The notes beneath the pieces were generated by a model that saw only the letters and a list, made by a program, of their open reading frames with translations, had not been told where the DNA came from and searched no databases. Made by a program: the position numbers and the translations under genes. A stretch of 64,000 nt of DNA from Rhodospirillaceae bacterium. Lineage in GTDB: Bacteria > Pseudomonadota > Alphaproteobacteria > Rhodospirillales > Rhodospirillaceae. The stretch spans positions 22,700-86,699 of the forward strand of contig CANJRD010000015.1 of the NCBI GenBank assembly GCA_947476695.1. Reading direction: 5' to 3'. This document shows, in pieces, positions 43,785-52,737 of this stretch; position 1 is the first letter of the stretch, and each line of letters opens with the position of its first letter.

Positions 43785-43828
43785 GGCCTCATTCCCGCGC
43801 TTATGCGCAGTTCGTTTGGTCCCTTCTA

Positions 43829-43844
43829 TGCAGGGGGCGTGCCA
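43829..43844 (-). promoter_or_regulatory. Sigma-54 promoter for flgF-G-A-H
   Basis: Minus strand TGGCACGCCCCCTGCA, a single mismatch from TGGCACG-N4-TTGCA with exact spacing. Start near 43819, 35 bases before the flgF ATG. Confidence 0.8.
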
Positions 43845-43932
43845 AATCTGAATTGCGGGGGATTTCAGGGGGTTGGGCCGTACCGATGGCCGGCAGGCAG
43901 GGACGATCGGCCCACTTGCGCCAAGCTTGCCC

Positions 43933-43945
43933 GGCAACTATTGCC
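43933..43945. promoter_or_regulatory. ftr-like palindrome between flgF and fliL (candidate FlbD site)
   Basis: GGCAACTATTGCC, a perfect GGCAA-N3-TTGCC dyad centred about 120 bp upstream of the predicted flgF start. A CtrA-type half-site GCAA-N7-TTAAC at 43995-44010 lies on the fliL side, so the region could serve both divergent operons. Confidence 0.6.
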
Positions 43946-44122
43946 GCGGCGGGCCGGGTCTTGCCGATCCGATGTACCCGGGGCCGGCAAGGGGGCAAGA
44001 TATTGTTAACGGGTGAGGGCTAGCCTAGCAGGAAGGCTTTAAAAGCACTGGCCGCGATGGCCTGAAGTGTACGCGTTCGGCGTCGCTTCTCAGTACATCG
44101 TCGGCAGTGACAAGGGGCGGGC

Positions 44123-44713
44123 ATGGCGGACGGCGAAGAAGATGACGAAGGCGGCGATAGCGAAGCCGAATTCGACGGCGGCGGAGGCAGCAGCAAAAAG
44201 AAGAAGATGCTGCTGATCGCGTTGCCGATCATCCTGGTCCTCGGCGGCGGCGCGGTGGCTTACTTCACCGGCCTCGCCAAGCCGTTGCTCGCCATGTTCG
44301 GCAAGCAGGACGAAGCGGCGGCCGAAGGCGACGAACATGGTGGCGGCGAACACGGCGCACCGAAGAAAGAAGCCGCGAAAGCTCCGGGCGAAGGCAAGGA
44401 AGGCACCGCCAACGCCGTGTTCTATGACCTTCCCGAGATGCTCGTGAACATCAACGCCGGCCGCAAGCGCAACGTCCTTAAAGTGCGCGTGAGCCTGGAA
44501 CTGACGAACGAGCAGGACATCGCCAAGGTCGAGAACGTCCTGCCGCGTATCATCGACAGCTTCCAAGTCTATCTGCGCGAGCTGCGCCTTGAAGACTTAC
44601 AAGGTGCGGCGGGCATGTTCCGCCTGCGCGAGGAATTGCTGACTCGCGTCAACGCGGCAGTTCGCCCGGCGCAGGTTCGCGACGTTCTATTTAAAGACAT
44701 GCTCGTCCAGTAG
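44123..44713 (+). CDS. fliL: Flagellar basal body-associated protein FliL
   Basis: Inner-membrane protein that surrounds and supports the stator. 196 residues: acidic, glycine-rich N-terminus, one membrane helix at about 29-49 (MLLIALPIILVLGGGAVAYF), a charged linker, and the periplasmic stomatin-like domain (YDLPEMLVNINAGRKRNVLK; VSLELTNEQDIAKVENVLPR; ending RDVLFKDMLVQ). fliM follows after 9 bases. The upstream region has a CtrA-type half-site at 44006. Confidence 0.95.
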   Translation: MADGEEDDEGGDSEAEFDGGGGSSKKKKMLLIALPIILVLGGGAVAYFTGLAKPLLAMFGKQDEAAAEGDEHGGGEHGAPKKEAAKAPGEGKEGTANAVFYDLPEMLVNINAGRKRNVLKVRVSLELTNEQDIAKVENVLPRIIDSFQVYLRELRLEDLQGAAGMFRLREELLTRVNAAVRPAQVRDVLFKDMLVQ

Positions 44714-44722
44714 GTCAGGGTA

Positions 44723-45865
44723 ATGGCGCCTCCGAGCGAAACCGACGAACTCGCCGCAGCTCTCGCGGAAGCCAGCACCGGCGCCAGTGCGGCGCCGTCC
44801 GCGGCCGATCCCGATGCGGACGCGATGGCGGCCGAATGGGAAGCCATGCTCGGCGGCGGCGACGATGGCGGCATCGGCGGCGGCGGGCGCGAATCCACCC
44901 GCGTTCTGAACCAGGACGAAATCGACAGTCTGCTGGGCTTCGACGAAGCCAGCGATACGGGCGCGGATCGCGCCGGTATCCAAGCCATCCTCAACTCGGC
45001 CCTCGTTTCTTACGAACGTCTGCCGATGCTCGAAGTCGTCTTCGACCGCCTGGTCCGTATGATGACGACCTCGTTGCGTAACTTCACCTCGGATAACGTC
45101 GAAGTATCGCTGGACGACATCTTGTCGCAGCGCTTCGGCGACTATCTGAACTCGATCCCGCTGCCGGCCATGTTGACCGTGTTCAAGGCCGAAGAGTGGG
45201 ACAACTTCGGTCTGATGACTGTGGACAGCTCGATGATCTACTCGATCGTCGACGTGCTGCTCGGCGGACGCCGCGGTACCGCGGCGATGCGCGTCGAAGG
45301 CCGTCCATACACCACCATCGAACGTACGCTGGTCGAGCGCATGATCCACGTCGTGCTGGCCGACTTGTCGGCCGCCTTCGACCCGCTGTCGCCGGTCACG
45401 TTCCGTTTCGATCGCCTGGAAACGAACCCGCGTTTCGCCACGATTTCCCAGCCGTCGAACGCCGCCATCGTCGCGCGTCTGCGCATCGACATGGAAGACC
45501 GCGGCGGACGCCTCGAGATCCTGATCCCGTTCGCGACCCTCGAACCGGTCCGCGAGCTGTTGCTGCAGATGTTCATGGGCGAAAAGTTCGGCCGTGACTC
45601 CATCTGGGAAACGCACTTGGCCGAAGAGATGTGGATCACCGAGGTCGAACTCGAAGCCGTCCTCGATACCCAGATCATGCCGCTCAGCCGCGCCCTCAAT
45701 ATGAAGGTCGGCTCGAAACTCCTGCTGAATGCGTCCGCCGAAAGCCCGATCATCCTGCGCTGTGGCGATCAGCCCATGTTCGTGGGCAAGATGGGCCGAA
45801 AGGGAAATAATATTGCAATCCGCGTCGATCATCGACGGAGACCCGACAACACCTCGTCGGGCTGA
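44723..45865 (+). CDS. fliM: Flagellar motor switch protein FliM
   Basis: C-ring protein that binds CheY-P and sets rotation direction. 380 residues. The CheY-binding motif LNQDEIDSLLGF lies at residues 62-73 and not at the extreme N-terminus, because of an acidic, Ala/Gly-rich 60-residue extension. The middle domain has FTSDNVEVSLDDILSQRFGD, MTVDSSMIYSIVDVLLGGRR and TIERTLVERMIHVVLADLSA; the C-terminal FliN-like SpoA domain spans residues about 290-370. Translated right after fliL. Confidence 0.96.
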   Translation: MAPPSETDELAAALAEASTGASAAPSAADPDADAMAAEWEAMLGGGDDGGIGGGGRESTRVLNQDEIDSLLGFDEASDTGADRAGIQAILNSALVSYERLPMLEVVFDRLVRMMTTSLRNFTSDNVEVSLDDILSQRFGDYLNSIPLPAMLTVFKAEEWDNFGLMTVDSSMIYSIVDVLLGGRRGTAAMRVEGRPYTTIERTLVERMIHVVLADLSAAFDPLSPVTFRFDRLETNPRFATISQPSNAAIVARLRIDMEDRGGRLEILIPFATLEPVRELLLQMFMGEKFGRDSIWETHLAEEMWITEVELEAVLDTQIMPLSRALNMKVGSKLLLNASAESPIILRCGDQPMFVGKMGRKGNNIAIRVDHRRRPDNTSSG

Positions 45866-45968
45866 GACTCTTAACCCATTCTCAAGCGGCCTAAGGCAGA
45901 AGTAGGGTTAACGACGTGACGGCGGCCTCGACGACGATGAACCCGCCGGTTACTGGGAGCTGAACCAG

Positions 45969-46619
45969 ATGACGACACAAACGATCCTCGACCTTGTCGT
46001 GATCTTACTCCTGATCCCGACCATCGTTTACGCGGTCATCCTGAACCGGAAACTGAGTTCGCTGCGCCGTTCGCGCGACGAGTTGGCGAAGATCGTCGCC
46101 AGCTTCAACGACGCGACCCTGCGCGCTGAAGCCGGTATTCCGAAACTCAAGAAGGCGACCACCGAGGCCAATCAGACTTTGAAGGAACGCGTCGATAAGG
46201 CGCAGACCCTGCGCGACGACCTGGCTTTCATGGTTCAGCGCGCCGAGGAACTCGCCAACCGTCTCGAATCGGGCGTCCGCGCCGCGCGTCACGACGCGCC
46301 GGCCGCGCCGGCCCAGAACTTTGCCGTTGCCCCGCCGCCGGTTGCTCCGGCCCGGACATTCGCCGCCGAGCCGCCGCCGCGCACGCTTGCGGCCAATAGC
46401 CTGGCCGCCGCGACCGCCAATCCGCAAATGGCCGAGGCGGCTGCCGAACTTCGCTCTGTCCTGGGCGCGGCCCGCGCCGAGGCGCGTTCGCCGGCCCCAT
46501 CTGTGCGTAACCGCCGTGCGGTCGGCGTCCAGACCTTGTCGCCCGAAGAAGCGGCGATGGAGGAAGAACGTTCCGAAGCGGAACGCGAACTGCTGAAGGC
46601 TTTGCAGGCTGCGCGCTAA
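45969..46619 (+). CDS. DUF6468 family inner-membrane protein of the fliM-motE region
   Basis: 216 residues: one N-terminal membrane helix (LDLVVILLLIPTIVYAVIL, residues 8-26), then a cytoplasmic coiled coil (residues 27-105, LSSLRRSRDELAKIVASFND and AQTLRDDLAFMVQRAEELAN), a Pro/Ala-rich linker and a charged C-terminal helix. This family is regularly found between fliM and motE in Alphaproteobacteria; its job is unknown but presumably concerns motor or stator assembly. GGAG lies 9 bases before the ATG. TTAACCC (45871) and GGGTTAA (45905) form a spaced inverted pair in the gap after fliM. Confidence 0.82.
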   Translation: MTTQTILDLVVILLLIPTIVYAVILNRKLSSLRRSRDELAKIVASFNDATLRAEAGIPKLKKATTEANQTLKERVDKAQTLRDDLAFMVQRAEELANRLESGVRAARHDAPAAPAQNFAVAPPPVAPARTFAAEPPPRTLAANSLAAATANPQMAEAAAELRSVLGAARAEARSPAPSVRNRRAVGVQTLSPEEAAMEEERSEAERELLKALQAAR

Positions 46620-46640
46620 TTCGGTAATCCTGTCGTGACC

Positions 46641-47393
46641 ATGGCATCTGATCTCCCCGGTTTGCGTACCCGCAATCGCCCCGAAAAGGGCGAGGGCCGG
46701 GGCATGCCTGCGCTGCGTCTGCTGCCCGTCGTGATCCTGGCTGCGGTCTGCATGCTGGGGCTGCGTATCGAGGTCGTCGTCCAGAACATCGCCGACGCGC
46801 GCAAGGCTTCGCTGCAGGTCGGCGGCGCGCCCGCGCTTGCCCAGACCCAACCGCCTGCGGCCACTGCCGCGCCGGGGCCGCAGGTCGCCGCCGCCGAAAA
46901 ACCAGCTGAGAAGGCGGCCGAAGGCCAGGAGGCGCCGAAAGACGGCGCTGAAACGTCTTCCTCCTTCAATCCGGCGAACCTGACGAAATCCGAGATTGAG
47001 ACGCTGCAGCGTTTGTCCGAGCGCCGCACCCAGATCGAAAAGCGCGAACAGGAAGTCTCCACCCGCGAAGCCGTGATGAAGGCTGGCGAAGCCCGCATCG
47101 ACGGCAAAGTCACCCAGCTCCAGGAGCTGGAAAAGAACATCCAGGCGCTGACCGCCAAGTACGACAAGCAGAAGCAGGTCGAGATCGACAACCTGGTCAA
47201 GATTTATGAAGCCATGAAGCCCCGTGAGGCCGCCGGCATCTTCGATACCCTGGATATGCCGATCCTGGTTTCCGTGGCCCAGAACATGAAGACCGCCAAG
47301 GTCGCTCCGATCATGGCCGTGATGAACAAAGAAAAGGCGCGGCTCCTCACCGAGGAACTGTCCCAAAAGAAGCAAATCGGGTCCGCGAACTAA
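46641..47393 (+). CDS. motE: MotE-family motility chaperone
   Basis: 250 residues from the ATG at 46641 (a GTG two codons earlier is possible). A membrane helix at about 24-41 (ALRLLPVVILAAVCMLGL), a low-complexity Ala/Pro linker, a long periplasmic coiled coil (IETLQRLSERRTQIEKREQE through LQELEKNIQALTAKYDKQKQ), and a C-terminal helical domain (KIYEAMKPREAAGIFDTLDM) typical of MotE, which in rhizobia folds and delivers the periplasmic motor protein MotC. Follows the DUF6468 gene after 21 bases. Confidence 0.85.
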   Translation: MASDLPGLRTRNRPEKGEGRGMPALRLLPVVILAAVCMLGLRIEVVVQNIADARKASLQVGGAPALAQTQPPAATAAPGPQVAAAEKPAEKAAEGQEAPKDGAETSSSFNPANLTKSEIETLQRLSERRTQIEKREQEVSTREAVMKAGEARIDGKVTQLQELEKNIQALTAKYDKQKQVEIDNLVKIYEAMKPREAAGIFDTLDMPILVSVAQNMKTAKVAPIMAVMNKEKARLLTEELSQKKQIGSAN

Positions 47394-47571
47394 AACAGTT
47401 CGTTTCGGCTAACCCCGCGAAATTGCTTCGCTTTAACGCCTCATTCACTCCTTAAAGCCTAGGCTGCGGAAACGACGTGTCGATGGCTTTTTGCTGTCGG
47501 GGTGGAGCTGTGGCGCAAGCCAACCATTTCACACTGCTGAACTCGTGCGCGAGCACACCGGAGTCAACGCG

Positions 47572-48300
47572 ATGACCGCGTCGACGCCCGATGTCGCTTT
47601 GCGTGGACTTGCGCGTGCGCCGCGTCTCGTGCGGCCGCGCAAGGCTTTCGTCGCGCCGCCGCCGGCGGACTCGGGTGATCGCATCTTCGTCACGTTGCTC
47701 TCGCTGAACTTCATGTTGCTCGCCTTCTTCGTTGTGTTGGGCACGGCGTCGACGTTCGACGAGCCGCGTGTCCTGTCCGTCGCGCGCAGCATGCATGAAA
47801 CGTTCGACACGCGGACAAAGGTTGTGAATTCCGCAAGCGCGATCCGTCTCACGGCGCGCCAGGCACTGCAGGCCGGCGTTTCGGATGCGTTCGCGGAAGT
47901 GCTTCCGCTTGCCAAGCGCGTCACCGGCGACAACGGCGATCGCGTCGATGTTGTGCTTCCGTCCGAAGCGCTGACGATGTCGGATCGCACGCGCGACAGT
48001 CTGCTCGATGCGATCGCGACGCTGATGCGCTTGGCGCCCGCCGGTGTGCATTATCAGCTTGTGATCGATGGCGGCGACGATGCCGTGACGATGGCGACAG
48101 ATCTGCTCGCGCGCGGCGTACCCGCAACGCAACTCATGACCGGCAGCGATGCCGATGCCGAACGCGTCAGTTTTTCGTTCCTGCTTTTGGAAGGCGATGA
48201 CGAAGCGTTGTTCACGCGCTTGATGCCTGCCGACCAGACCGCGTCGCAGGCCGTCACATCCCAGACTGTCACATCCCAGACCGGCGCGGTGGCGCCATGA
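47572..48300 (+). CDS. MotB-like membrane protein lacking the ion-channel aspartate
   Basis: 242 residues from the ATG at 47572 with GGAG 8 bases upstream. One membrane helix (IFVTLLSLNFMLLAFFVVLG, residues 38-57) resembles the MotB transmembrane segment, but the position of the proton-binding Asp is Ser44; its partner gene has Asp24 there. The periplasmic part (residues 60-225) looks like a degenerate OmpA/MotB domain (VDVVLPSEALTMSDRTRDSL; ATDLLARGVPATQLMTGSDA). The C-terminus has a short tandem VTSQT repeat. Coupled by ATGA to the second MotB-like gene. Confidence 0.65.
   Translation: MTASTPDVALRGLARAPRLVRPRKAFVAPPPADSGDRIFVTLLSLNFMLLAFFVVLGTASTFDEPRVLSVARSMHETFDTRTKVVNSASAIRLTARQALQAGVSDAFAEVLPLAKRVTGDNGDRVDVVLPSEALTMSDRTRDSLLDAIATLMRLAPAGVHYQLVIDGGDDAVTMATDLLARGVPATQLMTGSDADAERVSFSFLLLEGDDEALFTRLMPADQTASQAVTSQTVTSQTGAVAP
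48253..48281. repeat. 15-bp tandem duplication near the end of the first MotB-like gene
   Basis: GTCACATCCCAGACT occurs twice in a row (the second copy differs only in its last base), encoding VTSQT-VTSQT in frame. Confidence 0.9.
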
Positions 48301-48953
48301 CCACGCTCGCACCGACGCCGCTATCGAATGCCGCGCCGCGCCGCTTGTGGCTTATCACCTTCGTCGATCTGGTGATGCTGCTGCTGGCGTTCTTTGTGCT
48401 GATGTTCTCGATGTCGCGCGTCGACAGCGACCGCTTCGGCGCGATGGCGAAAGGCTACGCTGCGGCGTTCAGCAAGCTCGGCGGCACCCAGGACGTTTTT
48501 GTCGGCCCGCAGCACCTACCTGCGGGCGAGCGGACTCCGGGAGACGACCTGGGTTACCTGGAAACCGTGCTCAAGACAGCTTTTGCGCGCGATCCCGACC
48601 TTGCCGACGTCCAGTTTCGGCTGACGGCGCAATACCTTATGATAGAGCTCCCGATCGCGGCGCGTCGCGAGGAGGGGTGGGTGCTTGATCCTGCGATCCG
48701 CCAACAGGTTTTTGAGATCGGCGGTGTGTTGACCAATTTGCCGAACCGTATCGCTGTGCTTGTCCCGTCTGCCGGCAAGGGCCGTGTCAGCTGGGGTGAA
48801 GCGCGTGCGCAAAGCCAGCTCGTGCGCCAGGCGTTGATGAGCGCCGGCTATCCGCGCGCGATCGCGGCCTGGGTGCGCGGTCCTGAATCCGATACGCCGG
48901 ATACCGCGTCGATTGCCATTCTCGTCATGCCGGAAGCGGAGGCGCGTCCATGA
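48297..48953 (+). CDS. MotB-like stator protein with conserved channel aspartate
   Basis: 218 residues. N-terminal RRLWLITFVDLVMLLLAFFV followed by LMFSMSRVDSDRF is a canonical MotB membrane segment; Asp24 aligns with E. coli MotB Asp32. The periplasmic remainder is shorter and less conserved than a standard peptidoglycan-binding OmpA domain (LRPP-type motifs not evident; VRQALMSAGYPRAIAAWVRG is the best candidate). No motA is in the window, so the partner must be elsewhere. The start overlaps the preceding MotB-like stop, and the stop overlaps the start of the TPR protein. Confidence 0.75.
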   Translation: MTTLAPTPLSNAAPRRLWLITFVDLVMLLLAFFVLMFSMSRVDSDRFGAMAKGYAAAFSKLGGTQDVFVGPQHLPAGERTPGDDLGYLETVLKTAFARDPDLADVQFRLTAQYLMIELPIAARREEGWVLDPAIRQQVFEIGGVLTNLPNRIAVLVPSAGKGRVSWGEARAQSQLVRQALMSAGYPRAIAAWVRGPESDTPDTASIAILVMPEAEARP

Positions 48954-51900
48954 TGCGCGCCCGCTTCCTCGTCGCTTCGGCTTTCTGTGGCGCGCTGCTG
49001 TTGAGCGGCGCGACGATGGCGGCCGAAGGGATGCGCGCGGCGCAGCGCGATGGGTACGGCCGTATCGTGTTCGATTGGGACTCGCCGGTGCGCTATGCGG
49101 CAGAGGTCGTGAACGGCCAGTTGGTCGTGCAGTTCGATCGCGCGGTGGGCGGTAACGTCGCCGCGTCCGATGAGGCGCTGGCAGCCTATGTCGTTGGCGC
49201 GGGCCGATTGAGCGCCGATGGCCGCACGCTGACCTATGCCCTGCGTCCGAACGTGACGATGCGCACCTTCCCGGTGGGCAACGCGGTCGTGATCGACCTG
49301 ACGCCGGCGGCGACGCCAGCGGCACAGGCCACCCCAACGCCGCCGCAAGCCGCGCGTCCTGCCGCCGCAACGCCCGCGACGCGTCCCGCTGCTCCGGCCG
49401 CCGCCGCTGCTCCGGCCACTGCCGCTGCTGCGACCGACGCGCCAAAGCCCGGCACCAATGGCGCCGCGACGCCGCCGCCGGCTTCGAACCTGCCGCCGCT
49501 GAGCAGCACGGTGGCCGTGCGCACCGGCGCGCATCCCGACTATTTTCGCATGGCGTTCGATTGGCCGGGCTCGACCAAGTATTCGGTCGAGCGCAAGGGC
49601 GACAAGGTCATCGTGACGTTCGATCGCGCCGCGCCGATCAACGCCGATGCGCTGAACCGTACGCTCCCGGCGGCCAATCGCCCCGCTACGGTCGGTGCGG
49701 ACAACGGCCGCACTGTTGTCACGGTGCCGATCAGCGCCGAAACTCAGCTGCGCGATTTCACCAGCGGCAATTCGATCGTGGTCGACTTGTTGCCGCAGGC
49801 GAAGGACAAGCCGGTCCCGGAGACCAAGGCCGCTGCCGCGACACCTGAAAAAACTGATGCCAAGACCGATCCCAAAGCGACGGCCGCGGCAGCGAAGCCC
49901 GCGACAGCCGCAGCGCGAACCGCCACCAACGGCAAGCCTGCGCAGAAGCCCGCCGACGCGCCGCCCGTGGGTGCGGTCAGCGTCACGCTTCCCTGGGACG
50001 AACCGACGGCAGCGGCCGTCTTCCGTCGCGCCGAATTCACCTGGGTGGTGTTCGACCGCTACAAGCAGGTCGATACCGCCGCGTTGCAGAAGGCCGGGGC
50101 GCCGCACATCACATTCATCGAACAGGTCCCTGTTCGTAACAACACCATCCTGCGCCTGCTGACGCCGCCGGATGTGAATGCCTCCGTACGCCGCGAAGGC
50201 TTGTCCTGGGTTCTGGATTTCCGCACCTCGCCGTCGCGTCCGACCCGCGCGATCGAGATCCGTCCGCAGCTGGTGCGCGATGAAGCAAGCCTCTATCTCG
50301 CCGTCAACGAAGCCGGACGCACCATCCCCATCGAAGATCCCGAAGTTGGCGACATGATGCTGGTCGTGCCGGTTATCCCGATCAGTTCGGGTGTGTTCCC
50401 GGAACGCAATTTCGCCGACCTCGAATTGCCGGTGACGGCGCAGGGCATCGTCGTGATTCCGAAGACCGACACGGTGCGCGCGCAAGCTATCCGCAACGGC
50501 GTCGAGATCGCGGTCGACGGCGGTATGGTCATTTCAAAGGATATCGCGGAGAAGGGCGAGGCGTTGACCGCCCAGGTCGATACCAACCGCACGCTCGATA
50601 TCAGCAACTGGCAGGTTGGCCGCGCCGAGGACTATTGGCGTAACAAACAGACGCTCGAGGCGGGGTTGGTCGACGACCGTCCGGAAGTGAAGCAGGAAGC
50701 GCGCCTGCGCCTGGCGCGGTTTGAGTTCGCCAACGGCTTCTATCCGGAAGCGCTGGGCATTCTCGACGTTATGATGGCGACCGATCCGGAAGTCGAGAAC
50801 ACCGCGCCCTACCGCGCCTTGCGCGGCGCGACGCATATGATGATGCGGCGTTGGCCGGAAGCGGCGGACGATCTCAACCATCTGACGCTGGCCAACGACG
50901 AAGAAGCGCGCTTCTGGCTCGCCGCCGCGCGCGCGCAAGTTGGTAAGCCCGAAGTCCAGGCGGCGCAGCTGATCCAGACCGGCACCGTATTGCGGGACTA
51001 TCCGCTGAAGGTGCGCAACACCCTGGCGCTGATCGCGCTCGAGTCCGCGACCGCGTCCGGAGACGAGTTCGGCGCGCGCGGCTTCCTCGATATGCTGCGC
51101 AAGGAGCAGGCCGACAAGCTCCAGGCGCCGATGATCGACTATCTCGATGCCAAGCTGAACCTGAAGTTCGGTGATCAGCAGGTCGCGCTGCAGCAGTACC
51201 GCAAGGCGGAAGCCGGCGGAAACATGCTGTACTCGGTCATGGCCCAGCGCGAGCGCATGGACCTCGAGCATCAGCTCGGCACGCTCTCGACGCCCGACAT
51301 GATCGAAGCGCTCGAGAAGCTGCGCTATCGCTGGCGCGGCGACGAGATCGAACTCGGCATGTTGCTCCGTCTCGCTGACTTGTATGGCGAGCAGAAGGAT
51401 TACGGCACCGCCCTGCGTACGCTGAAGATCGCGACGGAATATTTCCGTGACGATCCGCGTGTGGAAGATGCGGGCGTGAAGATGGCCGATATGTTCGAGG
51501 AGCTCTATCTGGCCGGGGGCAGCGAGAAGTTGCCGCCTGTCCAGGCCATCGGCCTGTTCGACGAATTCCGCAGTCTCGTGCCGCCCGGCGAGAAGGGCGA
51601 CGAGATGATCCGCAAGCTCGCCGACCGCCTGGTGTCCGTCGACCTGCTTGAACAGGCTGAGCTCTTGCTCGATCGCCAGGTCCAATTCCGCGTCACGGGC
51701 GCGGAACGCGCGCGTATCGGCGCCCGCCTTGCGCTGGTTTACTTGCTTGATCGTCAGCCGCAGAAGGCCATCGACACGTTGCATGAAACGCAGGTCGGCG
51801 ACGCCGGCCGCGATGTGAATGCCCAGCGCCGTCGTCTGGAAGCGCGCGCGCTGACGGATATCAACAAGGTCGATGAAGCCATTCTCATGCTCGGCGCGGA

Positions 51901-52285
51901 CACCTCGCCGGAATCCCGCCAGCTGCGTGCGGAGATCTACTGGCGTGCGCAAGATTGGAACAACGCCGCCAAGGCGCTGGGCGATCTCGCACCGGAAGCC
52001 GAGCAGGTCACGGCGGACAATGCTTCGGTGGTGCTCGATTGGGCGACGGCGCTAACGCTCGCGGGCGACGACCGCACGATCACGCGCTTGCGCCAACGGT
52101 ACGGCACGCCGATGGGTACGACGCCTTATAAAGACGCCTTCGCCCTGATCACGACACCCAAGGAGAAGGGGGTGCTGGACGTGAAAACCGTCCGCTCCCA
52201 GATCGAGCAGGCGGAACATTTCAAATCCTTCATGGTCGAGTACAGGGATATGCTCGGCCAGAAGCCCTTGAGTGCCATCAACTAG
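48950..52285 (+). CDS. 1111-residue periplasmic TPR protein of the motor cluster
   Basis: Signal peptide 1-25 (LVASAFCGALLLSGATMAAE). Residues 30-115 and 190-285 are two copies of a beta-rich module (GRIVFDWDSPVRYAAEVVNG and RMAFDWPGSTKYSVERKGDK, each ending VVIDL/VVDLL), resembling AMIN-type domains, linked by Ala/Pro-rich spacers; a third, more distant copy spans about 340-420. The rest (about 560-1100) is TPR-like helices. Translational coupling with the MotB-like genes suggests a periplasmic scaffold for stators or basal body. Exact function unknown. Confidence 0.78.
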   Translation: MMRARFLVASAFCGALLLSGATMAAEGMRAAQRDGYGRIVFDWDSPVRYAAEVVNGQLVVQFDRAVGGNVAASDEALAAYVVGAGRLSADGRTLTYALRPNVTMRTFPVGNAVVIDLTPAATPAAQATPTPPQAARPAAATPATRPAAPAAAAAPATAAAATDAPKPGTNGAATPPPASNLPPLSSTVAVRTGAHPDYFRMAFDWPGSTKYSVERKGDKVIVTFDRAAPINADALNRTLPAANRPATVGADNGRTVVTVPISAETQLRDFTSGNSIVVDLLPQAKDKPVPETKAAAATPEKTDAKTDPKATAAAAKPATAAARTATNGKPAQKPADAPPVGAVSVTLPWDEPTAAAVFRRAEFTWVVFDRYKQVDTAALQKAGAPHITFIEQVPVRNNTILRLLTPPDVNASVRREGLSWVLDFRTSPSRPTRAIEIRPQLVRDEASLYLAVNEAGRTIPIEDPEVGDMMLVVPVIPISSGVFPERNFADLELPVTAQGIVVIPKTDTVRAQAIRNGVEIAVDGGMVISKDIAEKGEALTAQVDTNRTLDISNWQVGRAEDYWRNKQTLEAGLVDDRPEVKQEARLRLARFEFANGFYPEALGILDVMMATDPEVENTAPYRALRGATHMMMRRWPEAADDLNHLTLANDEEARFWLAAARAQVGKPEVQAAQLIQTGTVLRDYPLKVRNTLALIALESATASGDEFGARGFLDMLRKEQADKLQAPMIDYLDAKLNLKFGDQQVALQQYRKAEAGGNMLYSVMAQRERMDLEHQLGTLSTPDMIEALEKLRYRWRGDEIELGMLLRLADLYGEQKDYGTALRTLKIATEYFRDDPRVEDAGVKMADMFEELYLAGGSEKLPPVQAIGLFDEFRSLVPPGEKGDEMIRKLADRLVSVDLLEQAELLLDRQVQFRVTGAERARIGARLALVYLLDRQPQKAIDTLHETQVGDAGRDVNAQRRRLEARALTDINKVDEAILMLGADTSPESRQLRAEIYWRAQDWNNAAKALGDLAPEAEQVTADNASVVLDWATALTLAGDDRTITRLRQRYGTPMGTTPYKDAFALITTPKEKGVLDVKTVRSQIEQAEHFKSFMVEYRDMLGQKPLSAIN

Positions 52286-52298
52286 ATAGGCCGTCGGC

Positions 52299-52317
52299 GC
52301 AGGTGAGCCCTGCTTTT
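52299..52317 (+). terminator. Probable weak terminator after the TPR protein
   Basis: GCAGG, five-base loop, CCTGC, then TTTTC. Short stem, 13 bases after the stop codon. Confidence 0.4.
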
Positions 52318-52382
52318 CTCCTTTTCGACCGACCGGCGAACCTTCTCACGCGCTTGCGCGTTCTAGTAGATGTGAGGATGCC

Positions 52383-52577
52383 ATGGGTGAATTAATCGAT
52401 CTGCGGATGGTGTTTGAGGAGAAGCGCATGATCGATGCGACTGTCCGCATCGAGCGTTGCTCCACCGAACTCCTGGTCAAAGCGCTCGGGCAGCCGGGCC
52501 GGTCGACCGAAGCGGCACGGCCACCAGGCCAGCTTATCCGCCTGGCGCAGCGTCACAAGTTCGGGCCAGCGCACTAG
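52383..52577 (+). CDS. Possible small protein (64 aa), unsupported by homology
   Basis: MGELIDLRMVFEEKRMIDAT begins an open frame with GAGG 5 bases upstream and GC-rich third positions. Helical N-terminal half; the second half is Arg/Pro-rich. I recognise no family. An antisense frame covers the same stretch, so this may be non-coding. The stretch from it to 52737 holds nothing else I can support except a GTTAAC half-site near 52676. Confidence 0.35.
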   Translation: MGELIDLRMVFEEKRMIDATVRIERCSTELLVKALGQPGRSTEAARPPGQLIRLAQRHKFGPAH

Positions 52578-52737
52578 CAGCGCGGCCCGTGTCGCGCGGC
52601 ATAGCGACGTCTCAAACAGGCATTTGAACAACTAATTCGGCGCGCACGCATTTGTGTCCGTCTGCTCGTGGGCGGTTAACACAACGCGGCCATCGAGCAG
52701 GTCATTCAGTCGTTCCCGAACGAAAGAAGTTTGACCA

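Noticed and set aside
43981..44010. CCGGCAAGGGGGCAAG as a second FlbD dyad before fliL
   Set aside because: It is a direct repeat of GGCAAG rather than a palindrome.
46005..47375. 456-codon minus-strand frame over the DUF6468 and motE genes
   Set aside because: Antisense shadow; the plus-strand genes have ribosome-binding sites, membrane helices and family motifs.
48848..50485. 545-codon minus-strand frame over the TPR protein
   Set aside because: Antisense shadow with arginine-glycine runs and no recognisable motif.
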